Of a stretch of DNA of 64,000 nucleotides, positions 61,656 to 64,000 are shown one piece after another. Location of the stretch: contig NZ_JAEKJA010000018.1 of NCBI RefSeq assembly GCF_016411865.1, positions 38,475-102,474 on the forward strand. Direction: 5' to 3'. This stretch comes from Acuticoccus mangrovi. GTDB lineage: Bacteria > Pseudomonadota > Alphaproteobacteria > Rhizobiales > Amorphaceae. Position 1 is the first letter of the stretch. Each line of letters starts with the position of its first letter. Under the pieces are notes generated by a model. That model was not told the DNA's origin, ran no database searches, and saw nothing but the letters and a program-made list of their open reading frames with translations. Position numbers and translations under genes: made by a program.

Positions 61656-63841
61656 CTGCGTCCCCGTTTCGCGTGGCGGCCGCCGCCCGGATGTCGTCGC
61701 GGCGCCGGACGCGGGTTGCGCCGGGGGCGACGGGCCGCAGGGGCGCTCGTCTCGTGGTCGATGATCTCGAAGCGGAGCGCCCCGGAAAAGGGCGCCGCCT
61801 CGAGAAGCCGCACCGTCACGTCGTCGCCGAGGCGGAAGGTGGTTCCCGTCCGCTCTCCGACGAGGGCGTGGGCGGCTTCGTCGTATATCATGAACTCGGC
61901 GCCGAGGGTGGAAATCGGCACGAAGCCGTCGCCGCCGGTCTCGCTGAGGCGGATGAAGAGGCCCGCCTTGGTGACGCCGCCGATGCGCCCGGCGAAGGTC
62001 GCCCCGACGTGCTCGGCGAGCCATCCCGCGATGAGCCGGTCGAGCGTCTCGCGTTCGGCCACCATCGAGCGTCGCTCGGTGGCCGAGATCGCCTCGCCGA
62101 TCTCCGGCAGCTCGGCGATCTCCTCGTCGCTCAGCCCGTCCTTGCCGAGCCCTTCGGCCCGGATCAGCGCGCGGTGCACGACGAGGTCGGCATAGCGGCG
62201 GATCGGCGAGGTGAAGTGGGCGTAGCGGCGCAGATTGAGGCCGAAATGGCCGAGATTGTCCGGCGCATATTCGGCCTGGCTCTGGGTGCGCAGCACCACC
62301 TCGTTGACGAGCTGGGCGTGCGGCGTGCCTTGCACCTTGTCGAGGATCCAGTTGAAGTGGTCGGGCCGCATGCGGGTGCCTTTGGCGAAGCGGATGTCGA
62401 GCGTCGCCAGGAACTCGGCGAGCGCGTCCACCTTCTCCGGACCCGGGGCGTCGTGGATGCGGTAGAGGAGGGGGATCTTCGCCTTCTCGCAGGTCTCCGC
62501 CGCGGCGACGTTCGCCTGGATCATGAACTCTTCGATGAGGCGGTGGGCCTCGAGGCGCTCGGGCACCGTCACGCGCGAAACGGTGCCCTCCGGCGTCAGG
62601 AGGATCTTGCGCTCGGGAAGGTCGAGCTCCAGCGGCTCGCGTGCGTCGCGGCCACGCTTCAGGCAGGCGTAGGCGGCCCAGAGATCGGCGATGCGGAGGG
62701 CGATGTCGCTCTCCGCTCCGTCGGCGATCCGCTGCGCCTCGGCATAGGCGAGGCGGCGGGCGGAGCGCATCAGCACGCGGTGGACGGAGTGGCGCGTCTT
62801 GCGCCCGTCCTTCGCGAACACCATGCGGATGGCGATCGCCGGCCGCGCCTCGCCCTCGCGCAGCGAGCAGAGGTCGTTGGAGATGCGCTCCGGCAGCATC
62901 GGCACGACGCGGTCGGGGAAATAGGTCGAGTTGCCCCTGAGGCGCGCCTCGTCGTCGAGCGCCGAGCCCGCCGTCACGTAGTGGGCGACGTCGGCGATGG
63001 CGACGGTGACGACGTGGCCGCCCTCGTTGTGCGGGTCGGGCTCGGCGAAGACGGCGTCGTCGTGATCCTTGGCGTCGGGCGGGTCGATGGTCACGAAGGC
63101 GACGTCGCGCCAGTCCTCACGGCCGGCGAGGGTCGCCGGTTCGGCGGCCTCGGCCTCGGCGAGCACCCTGTCGGGAAAGCGGTTGGGGATGCCGTGGGCG
63201 TGGATCGCGAGCATCGACACCGCCTGCTCGGAGCCCACCGGGCCGATCACCTCCACGATGCGGGCATGGCGGCCGCGGTCGACCTCGACGCGCACCAGCG
63301 TGTTGTCGGCGATGTCCTGCACCGCCTTCGGGTCGATCGTGTAGCTGTCGCGCTCCTTCTTGGAGATCGGCGCGAGCATCGGCACGCCGCCGATGCGCTC
63401 CAGCACGGCGAGCGTCGCCGCCGGCCGCCGCTCGATCACCTTGATGACCTTGCCGACGGGGTGCCCGTCGTCGTCGTAGGAGATGCGGGCGAGGAGGCGA
63501 TCGCCCATGCTGGGCGCCGGACCCTTGCCGATCAGCGTCACCTTGGGGCGCGGCCCGTCCTCGTCCCAGCTCGTGGGCTCGGCCACGAGGTCGCCGTCGG
63601 CGGTGCGGCCGGTCACGGCGAGCAGCGTCACGCGGGGCAGCTCGCCGGGCTTCCTGAGCCGCTTGCCGGACTTTGCGAGCAGGCCCTCGTCGGCCATTTC
63701 GGCGAGCAGCGTCTTCAGCTCGACGCGATCGTCGCCCTTCACATTGAAGGCGCGCGCGATCTCGCGCTTGCCGACGCGGCCGGGGCTCTCGGCGACGAAG
63801 CGCAGGATCTCTTCGCGGGTGGGGACGGCAGTTTTCGACAT
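61652..63841 (-). CDS. rnr: ribonuclease R
   Basis: This 729-residue exoribonuclease degrades structured RNA from the 3' end. An N-terminal winged helix (TREEILRFVAESPGRVGKREI) and cold-shock-type domains precede the RNB catalytic domain. There, the metal-binding aspartates are in TIDPPDAKDHDDAVFAE, and LYRIHDAPGPEKVDAL, FTSPIRRYADLVVHRAL are signature blocks. A C-terminal S1 domain (GATFAGRIGGVTKAGLFIRL) ends in a very basic tail (RRPRRNPRPAPRRHPGG). The ATG at 63841 is chosen because the N-terminus MSKTAVPTREE matches the family. It leads the coupled rnr-DUF983-nudix operon. Confidence 0.95.
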   Translation of the reverse strand: MSKTAVPTREEILRFVAESPGRVGKREIARAFNVKGDDRVELKTLLAEMADEGLLAKSGKRLRKPGELPRVTLLAVTGRTADGDLVAEPTSWDEDGPRPKVTLIGKGPAPSMGDRLLARISYDDDGHPVGKVIKVIERRPAATLAVLERIGGVPMLAPISKKERDSYTIDPKAVQDIADNTLVRVEVDRGRHARIVEVIGPVGSEQAVSMLAIHAHGIPNRFPDRVLAEAEAAEPATLAGREDWRDVAFVTIDPPDAKDHDDAVFAEPDPHNEGGHVVTVAIADVAHYVTAGSALDDEARLRGNSTYFPDRVVPMLPERISNDLCSLREGEARPAIAIRMVFAKDGRKTRHSVHRVLMRSARRLAYAEAQRIADGAESDIALRIADLWAAYACLKRGRDAREPLELDLPERKILLTPEGTVSRVTVPERLEAHRLIEEFMIQANVAAAETCEKAKIPLLYRIHDAPGPEKVDALAEFLATLDIRFAKGTRMRPDHFNWILDKVQGTPHAQLVNEVVLRTQSQAEYAPDNLGHFGLNLRRYAHFTSPIRRYADLVVHRALIRAEGLGKDGLSDEEIAELPEIGEAISATERRSMVAERETLDRLIAGWLAEHVGATFAGRIGGVTKAGLFIRLSETGGDGFVPISTLGAEFMIYDEAAHALVGERTGTTFRLGDDVTVRLLEAAPFSGALRFEIIDHETSAPAARRPRRNPRPAPRRHPGGGRHAKRGRR

Positions 63842-64000
63842 CCTGCGAACATGTGCTCTCAAAGGCCCGCCGTCGAGGGCGGGCAATGCGCGGCAGGACT
63901 GCAATCGACCGCAGCCTCGCCCGCCTCTGCCTTAGGCTCCGGCCCTAACCATTTCCTTGCCGTTCTCGTGTCAAAGTTTGGTATCGGCATGGGAGGCGGC
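63842..64000. other. region upstream of rnr at the window end
   Basis: A hairpin GCCCGCC-N6-GGCGGGC (63865-63884) sits in the leader of rnr and may be the terminator of a gene lying to the right on the minus strand. A GTG at 63968 opens a rightward frame of 11 codons (VSKFGIGMGGG) cut by the window end; it lacks a ribosome site. No identity can be given to either side. Confidence 0.3.

Noticed and set aside
63968..64000. Start of a rightward gene at GTG 63968
   Set aside because: Only 11 codons are visible and there is no ribosome site, so it is recorded only as a possibility.

Overview
The window is a contiguous piece of chromosome from a GC-rich alphaproteobacterium. The best fit is the order Hyphomicrobiales (Rhizobiales). 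The evidence is a DivK-type response regulator, a phasin with a TGC-rich operator, a tRNA-His lacking the usual G-1:C73 pair, an alphaproteobacterial DinB with an N-terminal zinc ribbon, and two housekeeping blocks familiar from that order: htpX-rsmB-heparinase-purH, and divK / rpmG-MFS-nudix-DUF983-rnr. The genus cannot be fixed from sequence reading alone. I see no phage, insertion sequence, CRISPR array or rRNA operon. There is one tRNA.

Layout. 1-6.4 kb: a truncated small gene, an AceE-like transketolase, a nickel/cobalt exporter divergent from a 2-keto-3-deoxy-L-arabonate dehydratase, and a PAS protein. 6.6-10.5 kb: phasin, tRNA-His, a sulfotransferase-like protein, FMN-dependent L-lactate dehydrogenase and a HAD phosphatase. 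10.9-18.7 kb: a carbohydrate locus with an SbmA/ABCD-type ABC protein, GH3 beta-glucosidase and a GH144-like glucanase, facing a GH15 glucoamylase and an alpha/beta hydrolase. All these enzymes lack signal peptides. 19-21.7 kb: aspartate/glutamate racemase, Lrp regulator, flavin monooxygenase. 21.8-26.4 kb: a sugar ABC importer with its SorC regulator. 26.6-30.1 kb: universal stress protein and BCCT osmolyte transporter, facing an AmpG permease. 30.1-32.9 kb: phnCDE. 33.2-40.4 kb: HupE/UreJ, a 7TM-DISM diguanylate cyclase, and two transporter genes each divergent from a GntR regulator.

40.6-50.7 kb: AtzH/HpxZ-like protein, CorA, a periplasmic protein, CCA-adding enzyme, GNAT, HtpX, RsmB, heparinase-like protein and PurH. 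50.7-51.2 kb: a terminator-ended stretch without a clear gene, and a 38-residue secreted-like peptide. 51.2-56.5 kb: mutM divergent from ubiE-ubiB, a protein of unknown function under a palindrome-rich promoter region, and ilvC. 56.5-64 kb: a 35-residue membrane peptide, dinB-DUF3572, divK, rpmG, MFS, nudix, DUF983 and rnr.

Working together. The transport and sugar modules describe a heterotroph that imports sugars, phosphonates and compatible solutes, oxidises lactate and stores polyhydroxyalkanoate. The most promising places for something new are the cytoplasmic glucan locus at 10.9-18.7 kb, the divK/rpmG junction where the usual pleD is absent, two unlisted small proteins, and several compact regulatory palindromes and hairpins.
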